Assembly (NCBI RefSeq): GCF_021952865.1
Contig: NZ_CP040792.1
Location: 1,674,001 to 1,738,000, forward strand
Direction of reading: 5' to 3'
DNA length: 64,000 nt
DNA from: Clavibacter californiensis
GTDB taxonomy: Bacteria > Actinomycetota > Actinomycetes > Actinomycetales > Microbacteriaceae
How positions within the stretch are numbered: position 1 is the stretch's first letter; each line of letters begins with the position of its first letter. A program made the position numbers and the translations under genes. This document shows positions 19,827-31,801 of this stretch, piece by piece. The notes beneath the pieces were generated by a model. The model was not told where the DNA came from, searched no databases, and was given only the letters and a program-made list of their open reading frames with translations.

Positions 19827-20978
19827 TCAGACGGTCGAGAGCCGGTACCCGCGCTTGATCACGGTCTCGACGATGCCCGCGTCGGGCAGCGACCGCCGGA
19901 GCCGCGAGATCGCGACGTCCACCGCGTGGTCGTCGAGGACCTCCGGGGTGGCGCGCGCGAGCACCCGCCGCGGCACCGTGGCGCCCTCGGCCGCGACGAG
20001 CGCGCGGAACAGGGCGAGCGGCACCGGGCTCAGCGTGAGGCGCTCGCCGTCGATCACGACCAGCCGGCCGCGCAGCTGCACGGCGCCGTGGCCGGTCTCC
20101 ACGCGCGCGACGCCCGACTCCTCCAGGTGCGCGCACACCAGACGGATCAGGGCGCCCATGCGGAACCGGTCGGGCGTGATGGGCAGGATCCCGGCCTCGA
20201 CGAGCGGCGCCGCGGTCACCGGGCCGACGGCCGCCGCGACGACCAGCGTGCGCAGCGCCTCCTGGAGGTCCTCGAGCCGTCCCGCCGCGTCGGCCGTCGT
20301 GAACAGCGCCTCCACCGCGGGCGCGCTCGTGAAGGTGACCGCGTCGATCCCGCCCGTGCAGACCGCCTCGACCAGCCGCAGGACGCGCGCCGAGTCCTCG
20401 TGCACCGTCCAGCGGTACGGGGCGACGGTGAGGACGTGGGCGCCCGCGTCCTCCAGGCGCGCGAGCTGCACCGGGTCGGTGAAGCCGTGCAGCTGCACCG
20501 CGACCGTCTGCCCGGCCACGTCGCCGCGCAGCACGAGGTCGACGAGCGACGTCGTCGTCTCGCGCTCGCTCATGCCGTGGTCGTCGAGGGACGCGGCGCG
20601 GATGGCGCCCCGCGCCTTGGGCCCGCGCACGAGGATCCGCGCCCGGCCGAGGACCTCGGTCAGCTCGTCGCCGACGCCCGCCGCGTCGGCGGCCTCGAAC
20701 CAGCGGCGGATCCCGTACGAGGTCGTGGCGAGGAGGACGTCGGGCCGGTCGCGGATGATCGCGCGCGTCTCGGCCTCGAGCGCGGAGTCGTCGCTGACGC
20801 CCGTCATGCGGATGGTGGGGGCGTGCACCACGTCGGCGCCGCGGCGCTCGAACGCGGCGATGAGGTCCTCCGAGCGCCGGTCGGACGTCACGGCGATGCG
20901 GAAGCCCTCGAGCTGGTCGGGGCGGAAGCCGGGCTCGGCGTCGGATCCGGTCACGGCGGCCACCCCCTCGGCGGTCAC
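19827..20978 (-). CDS. nnaR: NnaR-type regulator: uroporphyrinogen-III synthase domain fused to winged helix
   Basis: 383 residues. Residues about 22-270 are a HemD (uroporphyrinogen-III synthase) fold (FRIAVTSDRRSEDLIAAFERRGADVVHAPTIRM; DAVTFTSAPAVEALF; VVAAAVGPVTAAPLVEAGI). Residues about 285-383 are an OmpR-type winged helix (VIDGERLTLSPVPLALFRALVAAEGATVPRRVLARATPE ... VDVAISRLRRSLPDAGIVETVIKRGYRL). The same fusion in Mycobacterium and Streptomyces (NnaR) activates nitrate/nitrite assimilation, perhaps sensing tetrapyrrole status. Its ATG overlaps the cobA stop codon by four bases. Confidence 0.9.
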   Translation of the reverse strand: MTAEGVAAVTGSDAEPGFRPDQLEGFRIAVTSDRRSEDLIAAFERRGADVVHAPTIRMTGVSDDSALEAETRAIIRDRPDVLLATTSYGIRRWFEAADAAGVGDELTEVLGRARILVRGPKARGAIRAASLDDHGMSERETTTSLVDLVLRGDVAGQTVAVQLHGFTDPVQLARLEDAGAHVLTVAPYRWTVHEDSARVLRLVEAVCTGGIDAVTFTSAPAVEALFTTADAAGRLEDLQEALRTLVVAAAVGPVTAAPLVEAGILPITPDRFRMGALIRLVCAHLEESGVARVETGHGAVQLRGRLVVIDGERLTLSPVPLALFRALVAAEGATVPRRVLARATPEVLDDHAVDVAISRLRRSLPDAGIVETVIKRGYRLSTV

Positions 20979-22024
20979 GGCGTCGCCCGTGCCCGCCGGT
21001 CATCCTCCCACGGCGCATGGCCGGCGGCCGCAGCCTCCTCCGCCCAGCCGGGGACGCGGACGACCTCGCCGACCACGATGACCGCGGGGGAGCGCGGCGC
21101 GACCGTCCCGAGGAGGCCCGCGACGCCCGAGACGGTGGTGACGGTGGTCCGCTGGTCGATGGCGTAGCCGCGCTCGACGATCGCGAGCGGCATGTCCGCG
21201 CGCATCCCGTGACGCTGCAGGCCCGCCATGAGGTGGGGGAGCGTGTTGACGCCCATCAGCACGACGAGCGTCCCGCCGAGCCCCACGAGGTGGGAGAGCT
21301 CGTCCTCACCGAACGGCACGTGGCCGGAGACGACCGTGAAGGCCCGGCTCACCTCGCGGTGGGTCACCGGGATCCCGGCCGCGGCGGGGACGGACACCGC
21401 GCTCGTGACGCCGGGCACGACGGTCACGGGCACGCCGGCTGCCCGGCAGGCGATGACCTCCTCGCCGCCGCGCCCGAAGACGAACGGGTCGCCGCCCTTG
21501 AGGCGCACCACGCGCAGGCCCCGGGACGCGTGCTCGACGAGCAGCTCCTCGATGCGGCGCTGCGGCACCGCGTGGTGCCCGGGGGTCTTGCCCACGTCGA
21601 CGAGGAGGGCTCCGGGGGCGAAGGCGGCCACGTCGTCGGTCGGGCCGAGTCGGTCGTGCAGCACCACGTCGGCCTCCGCGAGGGCCGCGCGGGCCGCGAC
21701 CGTCATGAGGCCCGGATCCCCGGGGCCGCCGCCCACGAGCGTCACGTGGCCGCGGGGCGTGGGCGCGGTCCCCTCCCGCACCTGGAACCAGACGCGCGCG
21801 GCCCGGCAGGCCTCCGCGACGGCGGCGCGGCGGACCGCGTCCCCCTCCACCCACAGCACCAGGTCGGGCAGGTCGGCGCCGTCGAGCGCGGCACCCGCGG
21901 CGTGGTCGGGGACGCGCGCCACGTCGGCGCCGTCGGCGCGGAGGGCGGCGGTGAGGCGGCGCGTCGCGGCCGCGCCGCCCACCACGACGACGCGGCGGCC
22001 CTGGACATCGAGGTCGAACTGCAT
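20975..22024 (-). CDS. cobA: uroporphyrinogen-III C-methyltransferase for siroheme synthesis
   Basis: 349 residues. Residues about 92-335 are a full SUMT: HVTLVGGGPGDPGLMTVAARAALAEADVVLHDRL, VGKTPGHHAVPQ, VVRLKGGDPFVFGRGGEE, PGVTSAVSVPAAAGIPVTHR. It methylates uroporphyrinogen III at C2 and C7 to precorrin-2. The first 90 residues start like the NAD-binding domain of Met8/CysG (RRVVVVGGAAATRRLTAALRADGADV) but are far shorter than a working precorrin-2 dehydrogenase. Siroheme is needed by the adjacent nitrite reductase. The gene starts three bases after the nirB stop codon and overlaps nnaR. Confidence 0.92.
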   Translation of the reverse strand: MQFDLDVQGRRVVVVGGAAATRRLTAALRADGADVARVPDHAAGAALDGADLPDLVLWVEGDAVRRAAVAEACRAARVWFQVREGTAPTPRGHVTLVGGGPGDPGLMTVAARAALAEADVVLHDRLGPTDDVAAFAPGALLVDVGKTPGHHAVPQRRIEELLVEHASRGLRVVRLKGGDPFVFGRGGEEVIACRAAGVPVTVVPGVTSAVSVPAAAGIPVTHREVSRAFTVVSGHVPFGEDELSHLVGLGGTLVVLMGVNTLPHLMAGLQRHGMRADMPLAIVERGYAIDQRTTVTTVSGVAGLLGTVAPRSPAVIVVGEVVRVPGWAEEAAAAGHAPWEDDRRARATP

Positions 22025-22027
22025 GGC

Positions 22028-24745
22028 TCAGGCCTTCCGGACGGGGATGGAGGGTCCGGACAGCATGACGGACCCGTCGCGCTCCTCCGGGAAGGCAGGC
22101 CGTCGCTGGCCGCGCTCCTCGACGCGCGCCATGGCGGGATCCGGCGTCGTCGGAGCGTTCACGAACGACCGGAAGCGCCGGAGCCGGTCGGGGTCGGCGA
22201 GCGTCGCCGCCCACTCGTCCTCGTAGCCGTCGATCTGCAGCGCCATCGCCTGCTCCAGCTCCTCCGCGATGCCGAGCGAGTCCTCCACGACCACCTGGTG
22301 AACGTGCTCGAGGCCGCCCTCGAGCTCCTCCTGCCAGCGCGCCGTGCGCTGCAGGCGCTCGGCCGTGCGCACGTAGTACATGAGGTAGCGGTCGATGTAG
22401 CGGATGAGCGTCGTGTCGTCGAGGTCCTTCGCGAGCAGCTGGGCGTGCACCGGGGTGAAGCCGCCGTTCCCGCCGACGTACAGGTTCCAGCCGGTCTCGG
22501 TCGCGATCACGCCGATGTCCTTCGCGCGCGCCTCGGCGCACTCGCGTGCGCATCCGGAGACGCCCATCTTGAACTTGTGCGGGGACCGGACGCCGCGGTA
22601 CCGCAGCTCCAGGTGCACGGCCATGGCGACCGCGTCCTGCACGCCGTAGCGGCACCACGTCGATCCGACGCAGGACTTCACGTTCCGCAGCGCCTTCCCG
22701 TACGCCTGACCGGACTCGAAGCCGGCGTCGACGAGGATGCGCCAGATCTCGGGCAGCTGCTCGAGGCGGGCGCCGAACATGTCGATGCGCTGGCCGCCCG
22801 TGATCTTCGTGTAGAGGTCGTACTCCTCGGCGACCTCCGCGATGACCTTCAGCTTCGCCGGCGTGATCTCCCCGCCGGGGATGCGCGGCACGACCGAGTA
22901 GCTGCCGTCCTTCTGCATGTTGGCGAGCGCGCGGTCGTTGGTGTCCTGGAGCGGCCCCTGGCCGGCGTCGAGGATGTAGCCCTTCGTCTGCGTGGCGAGC
23001 ACGGACGCCACGACGGGCTTGCACACGTCGCAGCCGAGGCCAGCGCCCAGGCGCTCGAACACCTGGGCGGCGGAGGTGAGGCCGAGGATCCGGACGGTCT
23101 CGAACAGCTCGCTGCGGCTGACGGCGAAGTGCTCGCAGAGCGCGCGCGACACCTCGACCCCGGCGGCCTCGAGCTCCGTGTCGAGGATCTTCTTCACGAG
23201 CGGCACGCACGACCCGCACTGCGTGCCCGCGCGGCTGCAGGCCTTCAGCTCCGCGAGGTCGGTGCAGCCGGGCGTGCCGTCCGCGCCGCGGACCGCGTGA
23301 CGGACGTCGCCCGCGCTCACGTCGTTGCAGGAGCACACCTGCACGTCGTCGGGGAGGTCGGTGGCGGCCGGCGGCTCGGCGCCTGCGGCCGAGAGGTAGG
23401 CGCCCGGCTCCCCGCCGAGCTCGCGTCCGAGCAGGGGGCGGAGCGCGCTGTAGGGGGCGGCGTCGCCCACGAAGACGCCGCCGAGGAGGGTGCGCGCGTC
23501 GTCGCTCATCACGATCTTCTGGTAGAGCCCGCGGGCGGGATCCGCGTAGACGACCTCGAGCGCCCCCGGCGAGCGGCCCATGGCGTCGCCGAACGACGCG
23601 ACCTCGACGCCGGAGAGCTTGAGCTTCGTGGCGTCGTCGATGCCGGGGAACAGGGCATCGCCGCCGGTGATCCGGTCGGCCACCGTCTCGGCCATGGCGT
23701 TGGCGGGCGCCACGAGGCCCACGCACACGCCGTCGACCGCGGCGACCTCCCCGATCGCCCACACGTGAGGGGCGGAGGTGCGGCACGCCGCGTCGATCGC
23801 GACGCCGCCGCGCGGGCCGAGCTCGATCCCGGCGTCGCGCGCCAGCTCGTCGCGCGGCGTGATCCCGATGGAGAAGACGACGACGTCGGCGTGGACGGTC
23901 CGGCCGTCGGTGAGCGTCATGCCGGTCACGCGGCCGGTGGGCGTCGTGAGGATCGCCGTCGGACGGACACCCAGGTGCAGCTCGATGCCCTGGCCGTGGA
24001 TGATGCGGCCGAGCGCCTGGCCGGCGCCCTCGTCCAGCTGCGACGACATGAGCCACCGCCCGGAGTGCACGACCGCGGAGCGCGCGCCGAGGGCGTGGAC
24101 GCCGCCCGCCGCCTCGAGCCCGAGCAGCCCGCCGCCGACGGTCACCACGTTGGCCGGCCGCCCGTGGCGCTCGCGGAACGCCGCGACCTCGGACACCAGG
24201 TCGGCGACGTCGGCGAGGGTCCGGTAGACGCGGCCGGCGGCGGCGCCCTCGATGGGCGGCACGGACGCGGCGCTGCCCGTCGCCAGCACGAGCTCGTCGT
24301 ACGCGAGGACCGCGCCGTCGTCGAGGAGCACGGTCCGGGCGACGGGGTCGACGCGCGTCGCGAGGCGCCCCGGTCGGCAGTCGAGGACCGCGTGGTCCCA
24401 GAAGGCGGGCGCGCCGAGCGTCAGGTCGACCTCGCCGTGCAGCCGCTTCGAGAGCTGCACCCGGTCGTAGGGGAGGTGGGGCTCGTCGCCGACCACCGTG
24501 ATCCGGAGCCTCGGCGATCCCGCGTCGACGCGCGACGCGAGGGACTCGGCGAGCCGGTGGGCCGCGGGTCCGCCGCCCACGATCACGACGCGGCGGACGC
24601 CGTCGGGGGCCGTCGTCGGGGTCGACGGCCCGGGAGCGGGCGCCGTCCCCGTCGGGATCGCGGACGCGGCGACGGGCGTCGGGGACGCGGCGACGGTCGT
24701 CGGGGCTGCGTGCGGATCGGACGGCGTGGCACCGGATGCGCTCAT
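22028..24745 (-). CDS. nirB: assimilatory nitrite reductase [NAD(P)H] large subunit
   Basis: 904 residues. An N-terminal Ala/Thr/Pro tail of about 48 residues precedes two Rossmann domains for FAD and NAD(P)H (RRVVIVGGGPAAHRLAESLA; NVVTVGGGLLGLEAAGGVHALGA). A BFD-type [2Fe-2S] domain has Cys471, Cys473, Cys510 and Cys513. The siroheme/[4Fe-4S] reductase core has ligands Cys692, Cys698, Cys732 and Cys736. It reduces nitrite to ammonium in the cytosol with NirD. GGAGGT five bases before the ATG sets the start. The promoter carries three GlnR-like half-sites at 11-bp steps. Confidence 0.97.
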   Translation of the reverse strand: MSASGATPSDPHAAPTTVAASPTPVAASAIPTGTAPAPGPSTPTTAPDGVRRVVIVGGGPAAHRLAESLASRVDAGSPRLRITVVGDEPHLPYDRVQLSKRLHGEVDLTLGAPAFWDHAVLDCRPGRLATRVDPVARTVLLDDGAVLAYDELVLATGSAASVPPIEGAAAGRVYRTLADVADLVSEVAAFRERHGRPANVVTVGGGLLGLEAAGGVHALGARSAVVHSGRWLMSSQLDEGAGQALGRIIHGQGIELHLGVRPTAILTTPTGRVTGMTLTDGRTVHADVVVFSIGITPRDELARDAGIELGPRGGVAIDAACRTSAPHVWAIGEVAAVDGVCVGLVAPANAMAETVADRITGGDALFPGIDDATKLKLSGVEVASFGDAMGRSPGALEVVYADPARGLYQKIVMSDDARTLLGGVFVGDAAPYSALRPLLGRELGGEPGAYLSAAGAEPPAATDLPDDVQVCSCNDVSAGDVRHAVRGADGTPGCTDLAELKACSRAGTQCGSCVPLVKKILDTELEAAGVEVSRALCEHFAVSRSELFETVRILGLTSAAQVFERLGAGLGCDVCKPVVASVLATQTKGYILDAGQGPLQDTNDRALANMQKDGSYSVVPRIPGGEITPAKLKVIAEVAEEYDLYTKITGGQRIDMFGARLEQLPEIWRILVDAGFESGQAYGKALRNVKSCVGSTWCRYGVQDAVAMAVHLELRYRGVRSPHKFKMGVSGCARECAEARAKDIGVIATETGWNLYVGGNGGFTPVHAQLLAKDLDDTTLIRYIDRYLMYYVRTAERLQRTARWQEELEGGLEHVHQVVVEDSLGIAEELEQAMALQIDGYEDEWAATLADPDRLRRFRSFVNAPTTPDPAMARVEERGQRRPAFPEERDGSVMLSGPSIPVRKA

Positions 24746-24773
24746 GTCGGACCTCCTGCTCGGGTGTCCTCCC

Positions 24774-24816
24774 ACGCTACGGACGCCCCGTTTCCGGGTC
24801 GTTGCCCCCGTGTCAC
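24774..24816 (-). promoter_or_regulatory. nirB promoter with three activator half-sites
   Basis: Minus strand: GTGAC (24816-24812), N6, GCAAC (24805-24801), N6, GAAAC (24794-24790), N10, TAGCGT (24779-24774) as -10. The spacing of half-sites is exactly 11 bp, matching the GTnAC-N6-GAAAC plan of GlnR boxes. GAAAC covers the -35 position, as for a class II activator. The start codon is 28 bases beyond the -10. Confidence 0.65.
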
Positions 24817-24865
24817 GCCGTGTGACGGGCGCCTCACGCCGACACCGACCGGGCGAGAGGTGTTC

Positions 24866-24919
24866 GTTACGCCGCCGTCACGGCGACGGTCGGAGCCCGA
24901 AACACCGCGTCCCTAGCGT
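24866..24919 (+). promoter_or_regulatory. nirD::sirB promoter with activator half-sites
   Basis: Plus strand: GTTAC (24866), GTCAC (24877), GGTCG (24888, weak) and GAAAC (24899), each starting 11 bp after the last, then N10 and TAGCGT (24914-24919). It shares the GAAAC-N10-TAGCGT core with the nirB and mobA promoters. The leader to the ATG is about 80 bases. Confidence 0.65.
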
Positions 24920-25004
24920 TGCCGACACGAGCCGCCCCGATCCGGGACGGCCGCCGATCCGCCCATTCGCCGATCCGCCCGAGCACCGACCGCGAGGAGA
25001 CCGC

Positions 25005-26081
25005 ATGACCATGACGGAGCACACCGCCCCCGCCGCCTCCGTGGCGTCGCCGGGCCCCTGGCTCGCCGTGTGCCGGCTCGACCAGCTGGAGCCGCTCTGG
25101 GGCGAGGCCGCGCTGGTCGGCGGCGACCAGGTCGCGCTCCTCCGCCTGCCGGACGGGAGCGTCCGGGCCGTCGGCCACGCCGATCCCGCGACGGGCGCGT
25201 TCGTGATGGCGCGGGGCATCGTCGGCTCCCGGGGCGGCCGCACCACCATCGCGTCGCCCCTGCACAAGGACGTGTTCGACCTCGACACGGGGGAGTGCCT
25301 CACCCGGCCGGAGCTGCGACTGCCCGTGTGGCGGAGCCGCGTCCGCGACGGCGTCGTGGAGGTGGCCCGCAGCGCGGCGCTCGTCGCGGCGAGCCACGGC
25401 ACGTCGGATCCCGCGGGCCGCCGAGCCGTGACCGCGCTCGTGCAGGCGGTGCGCGAGGCGCGCCCCGACCTCCGCGTCGTGGACGCCCACGTCGACGTGC
25501 AGCAGCCCGACGTCCCCGCCGCCATGGACGGCCTCGACGACCCGGCCCGCGCGGTGATCGTCGTGCCGCTGCTCCTGAGCGCCGGCTACCACGTGCACGT
25601 CGACCTCGCGGAGGCGGCCGCCGACGCCGCGCCGCGCGAGGTGCGGGTGACGGGCGCGCTCGGCCCGGATCCGCGCCTCGCCGTCGTCCTCGCCCGGCGC
25701 CTCCGCGACGCCGGCCTCCGGGACGGCGACCGCGTCGTGCTCGCCGCCGCCGGATCCAGCGACGCGGGCGCCGTCGCCGACTGCCACGCCGTGGGCGCCC
25801 TGCTCGCCGCCGAGCTCGGCCGCGACGTCGTCACGTCCTTCATCTCCGCCGCCCGGCCGCGTGTTCCCGCGGCCGTGCGCGCCGAGCGGGAGGCCCACCC
25901 CGGCTCCCGCGTCGTCGTCGGCACCTACCTCCTCGCCCCCGGCTACTTCGCCACCCTCGCCGAGCGCGCGGGAGGGGACGCCACGAGCGCCCCCCTCCTC
26001 GTCGACGGCGAGGCGCCGCCGCCCGAGCTCGTCGACATCGTCGTCGAGCTGCACGAGCGGGCCACGGTGCCCGCGCGCTGA
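25005..26081 (+). CDS. nitrite reductase small subunit fused to sirohydrochlorin ferrochelatase
   Basis: 358 residues. Residues about 20-118 are a NirD domain (LAVCRLDQLEPLWGEAALV ... MARGIVGSRGGRTTIASPLHKDVFDLDTGECL), the Rieske fold without Fe-S ligands as in other NirD. Residues about 122-350 are a CbiX/SirB chelatase: HGTSDPAGRRAV with the first catalytic His, GYHVHVDLAEA with the second, then a degenerate second half (VVLAAAGSSDAGA ... VVVGTYLLAPGYFATLAE). The fusion joins the NirB partner to the enzyme that inserts iron to make its siroheme. GAGGAG precedes the ATG. The nitrate transporter gene follows after 191 bases. Confidence 0.92.
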   Translation: MTMTEHTAPAASVASPGPWLAVCRLDQLEPLWGEAALVGGDQVALLRLPDGSVRAVGHADPATGAFVMARGIVGSRGGRTTIASPLHKDVFDLDTGECLTRPELRLPVWRSRVRDGVVEVARSAALVAASHGTSDPAGRRAVTALVQAVREARPDLRVVDAHVDVQQPDVPAAMDGLDDPARAVIVVPLLLSAGYHVHVDLAEAAADAAPREVRVTGALGPDPRLAVVLARRLRDAGLRDGDRVVLAAAGSSDAGAVADCHAVGALLAAELGRDVVTSFISAARPRVPAAVRAEREAHPGSRVVVGTYLLAPGYFATLAERAGGDATSAPLLVDGEAPPPELVDIVVELHERATVPAR

Positions 26082-26098
26082 TCCGCGCCGGACGTCCC

Positions 26099-26131
26099 GT
26101 CGACCATCCGTCGACCATCCGTCGACCGCCC
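26099..26131 (+). repeat. 11-bp direct repeat (GTCGACCATCC, about 3 copies)
   Basis: Two exact copies and one diverged copy in the 191-bp gap between nirD::sirB and the transporter gene. The 11-bp period equals the half-site spacing of the upstream activator boxes, but the sequence does not match them. No promoter is obvious in the gap. Confidence 0.7.
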
Positions 26132-26272
26132 GCATCCCGCCACCCGCATCCCCTCCCGACCGCCGTGCCGCGGCACGCGCCCATCCGGCGCGCCACGACG
26201 TCCGGCCCCGCCGCGCCCGCGGCCCCACCCGCATCCGCACCGACCCCGACCCCGACCACCAGGAGACACGCC

Positions 26273-27777
26273 ATGACCGAACTCCTCCCGCCCGCGACCG
26301 ACCCGAGGACCGAGACCGGTCTGCCCCCGGCACCGCCCTCCGCGCCGCCCACCCCCGCCGGTCCGCCGGCGCCCGGCTCCCGCACCGTCGACGCGCACGG
26401 CGCCTCGGCACCCGGGCTCTCGTTCCGCGACGGCTCCGTCATCGACGGCTGGGATCCGGAGGACCGGGCGCAGTGGGAGGGCGGCGGCTCGCGCATCGCC
26501 GCCCGCAACCTGCGCTGGTCGATCCTCGCCGAGTTCCTCGGCTTCGTCGTGTGGCAGCTGTGGTCGATCGTCGTCGTCCAGCTGCCCGCCGCGGGCTTCG
26601 ACCTCTCCACCGGCGAGGTGTTCTGGCTCATCTCCATGCCGAGCCTCGTCGGCGCGACCCTCCGCTTCCCGTACACGTTCATGGTCCCGCGCTTCGGCGG
26701 CCGCAACTGGACGGTGATCTCGGCGCTGCTGCTGCTCATCCCCACGATCGCGCTCGCCGTGTGCGTGGGGAACCCGGAGACGCCGTTCGGCGTGCTGCTC
26801 GCGGTCGCCGCGCTCGCCGGGTTCGGCGGCGGGAACTTCGCGAGCTCCATGTCGAACATCACGTACTTCTACCCGCAGAGCCGGAAGGGCTGGGCGCTCG
26901 GCCTCAACGCCGCGGGCGGCAACCTCGGTGCGTCGGTGGCGCAGCTGGTCGTGCCGCTCGTCATCACGGTCGGCGCCGCGGCGACCCTCGACCTGCCCCT
27001 CGCGGGCTGGGTCTGGGTGCCGCTGATCCTCGTCGCGGCCTTCGGCGCCTGGCGCCGCATGGACAACCTGTCGCACGCCAAGGCCGACCTGACGGCGTCG
27101 CTCGCGGCCCTCCGGGAGCCGCACCTGTGGATCCTCGCGTTCCTCTACGTGGGCACCTTCGGCTCCTTCATCGGCTTCGCGGGCGTCTTCCCGAAGCTCA
27201 TCTCGGACGAGTTCCCGGAGCTCTCGACCTTCGCGGTGGGCTCGGCGACGCTGTCGCTCGCGTTCCTCGGCTCGCTGATGGGGTCGCTCGCCCGGCCCCT
27301 CGGCGGGCGCCTCGCGGACCGCCACGGCGGCGCCGCGGTCACCATGGGCGCCTTCGTCGCCATGGGCCTCGCCGTCGTCGCCGTCATCGTGACGCTGCCG
27401 ATCGGGAGCTTCCCGCTGTTCCTGGTGCTGTTCCTGGTGCTCTTCACGGCCAGCGGCATGGGCAACGGCGCCACCTACCGCATGATCCCCGCGGTGTTCG
27501 CGCTGCGCTCCGGCACCGCGCGCGCGGGCCGCTCGTCGGGCGACGTCGGCACGCAGCGGAAGACCGCGGCCGCCCTCGGCCTCATCTCGGGCCTCGGGGC
27601 GTACGGCGGGTTCATCATCCCGCAGGTGCTCAGCCTCTCGAAGACGGAGACCGGCGGGTACACCACCGGCCTCGGCGGCTTCGTCGTCGCGTACGCGGTC
27701 ATGCTCGCGGTCACCGGGCTCGTCTACCTCCGCGCGGGCGGCATCCGCCGCGGGACCGCCGCCGGCACGCGCGTCTG

Positions 27778-27778
<1 letters not shown>
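26273..27778 (+). CDS. nitrate/nitrite transporter (MFS, NarK/NasA type)
   Basis: 501 residues: a polar Pro-rich N-terminus of about 75 residues, then 12 membrane helices. The nitrate-signature helices are [19 protein letters not shown] (helix 5 region) and [15 protein letters not shown]; a second GxGNG element ([14 protein letters not shown]) lies in the C-terminal half. Conserved Arg residues of the substrate site are present (for example [17 protein letters not shown]). It should import nitrate for the reductase encoded next. AGGAG precedes the ATG. The stop codon overlaps the next start (TGATG). Confidence 0.93.
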
Positions 27779-29995
<2,217 letters not shown>

Positions 29996-30003
<8 letters not shown>

Positions 30004-31714
30004 GGGCTCGGGCGGCGCGCTCCGCGTGCTCGTGGTGGGTCACGGCCCGGTCGCCGCGCGCCTCGTCGAGGAGCTCCTCCCGGTCGTCCGCGCGGGATCC
30101 GTGGCGGTCGTCGTGGTGGGCGCCGAGGAGGAGGACCCCTACAACCGCGTCCTCGTGGCCGAGCACGCGGTCGGGCGGGCCGACCGGGCGCGCCTCGACG
30201 TGACCGACACGGCCGCGGTGGAGGAGGCCGGCGTCCGCGTGATCCGGGGCGACGCGGTGGTCGCGATCGACCGCGCGCGCCGCACGGCCGTCCTGCACTC
30301 GGGGGGCGAGGTCGCGTACGACCGGCTGGTGCTCGCCACGGGCGCCCGCGCGCACGTCCCGCCCATGGACGGGCTCGAGGCGTCCCGGCACGCCCGCGGC
30401 GACGCCCCCGGGCACCCGGACGCACTCGACCACGGACGCCGGCCGCTGCCGACGGGCGTCGTCGCGCTGCGGGATCTGCGCGACGCGCGCACGGTGCACG
30501 AGGCCGTCCGCGCCGGGCGCCGCGTCATCGTGCTCGGCGCGGGCGTCCTCGGCATGGAGCTCGCGCTCGCCGCCGCCGAGCGGGGCGCCGACGTCGTCGC
30601 CGTGCACCACGGGGACGTGCCGATGGCCCGCAACCTCGACCGGGGCGGCGGGCGCACCCTGAGCCACGCGGCCGACGCGGCGGGCGTCGCCATGGCGGCG
30701 CACGCCCGCGCCGAGGGCGTCCTGCTGCACGACCGCGGCACCGGCGACGAGCGCTTCCAGGCGCTGCTCCTCGCCGACGGCGGGCGCATCGACGGGGACC
30801 TCCTCGTCCTGTCCTGCGGCGTCACGGCCCGCGACGAGCTGGCCTCCGCGGCGGGACTCGCGGTCGGCCGCGGGGTGCTCGTCGACGGCGACCTCCGGAG
30901 CTGGACCGATCCGGACGTCTTCGCCGTCGGCGACTGCGCCCACGTCGCCGCGCCCGGATCCGCCCGGCCGGACGGGCAGGTGCCGGGCGGCCCATCCGGC
31001 CTCATCGGCCCCGGCTGGCGCCAGGCGGACGCCCTCGCGGCGCTGCTCGCGGCGGAGGCGACGGCCCCGGGCGGACGCGCGGCGGCCCGCCCCCGGGGTG
31101 CCGCGGCCGGGGACGCCGGGCGCCCGCCCGTCGTGATGCTCAAGGCGGAGGGCGTGGACGTCGTCGCGGGCGGCGACGTGACCGCCGAGCCGTGGGACGA
31201 CCCGCCGAGGCGTCGCCGACGCCCCGGTCGCGCGCACGCCGCGGAATGCGCGGCCGACGCCGCCGACGCGTCGGGGGACGCGGCCGATCATGGTCCCGCG
31301 CCCCGCGAGGTGGCCGTGTGGACGGACCCCGCGCGCGGCGCGTACGTGAAGACGGTGACGCGCGACGGGGTCCTCGTCGGGTTCGTCGCGGTCGGGATGC
31401 CGCGCGCGGGCGCCGAGCTCACGCTCCTGTTCGAGCGCGGCGGCGAGCTGCCGGCCGACCGGTCGGTGCTCCTCCGCCTCGACGCCGCCGACGCCGGCGC
31501 GCTGCCCACCGGAGACCCGCTCGCGCCCGACGCGACCGTGTGCTGGTGCAACGGCGTGACCGCGGGCACCATCGCGCAGGCGGCCGCCGACGGCGCGACC
31601 ACGGTCGAGGCGATCGGCGCGTGCACGCGCGCGGGGACCGGGTGCGGGACGTGCCGGGGCCGCATCCAGGAGGTGCTCGCGTCCGCGGGCGGCCGGGCGG
31701 CCGCGCTGCTCTGA
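29996..31714 (+). CDS. FAD-dependent oxidoreductase with C-terminal [2Fe-2S] BFD domain (nitrate reductase electron-transfer partner)
   Basis: 572 residues from a GTG that overlaps the nitrate reductase end by eight bases. Two nucleotide-binding domains are visible (LRVLVVGHGPVAARLVEEL; RRVIVLGAGVLGMELALAAAERGADVV) with the FAD motif VFAVGDCAHVAAPG. An Arg/Ala-rich loop follows, then a BFD-like four-Cys domain (VCWCNGVTAGTIAQA ... CTRAGTGCGTCRG). This matches NasB-type subunits that pass NAD(P)H electrons to assimilatory nitrate reductase. A NirB-like flavoprotein of other use is less likely given the overlap. Confidence 0.88.
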
Positions 31715-31801
31715 GGTCGCCGACCGTCGGTCGCCGGCAGCCGGCCGTCGGCCGGGCGGTGCGCCGGCCCGACCGCGCACCGGTGCCCGCGCGGGAGGGG
31801 G

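Noticed and set aside
21017-24916. Long plus-strand open frame across nirB and cobA
   Set aside because: Antisense shadow: the translation is His/Arg/Asp-rich without motifs, while the minus strand gives intact NirB and SUMT.
26099-26131. 11-bp triplicate as part of the nitrate activator boxes
   Set aside because: The period fits, but the GTCGACC units match neither GTnAC nor GAAAC and no TAGCGT follows at the required distance.
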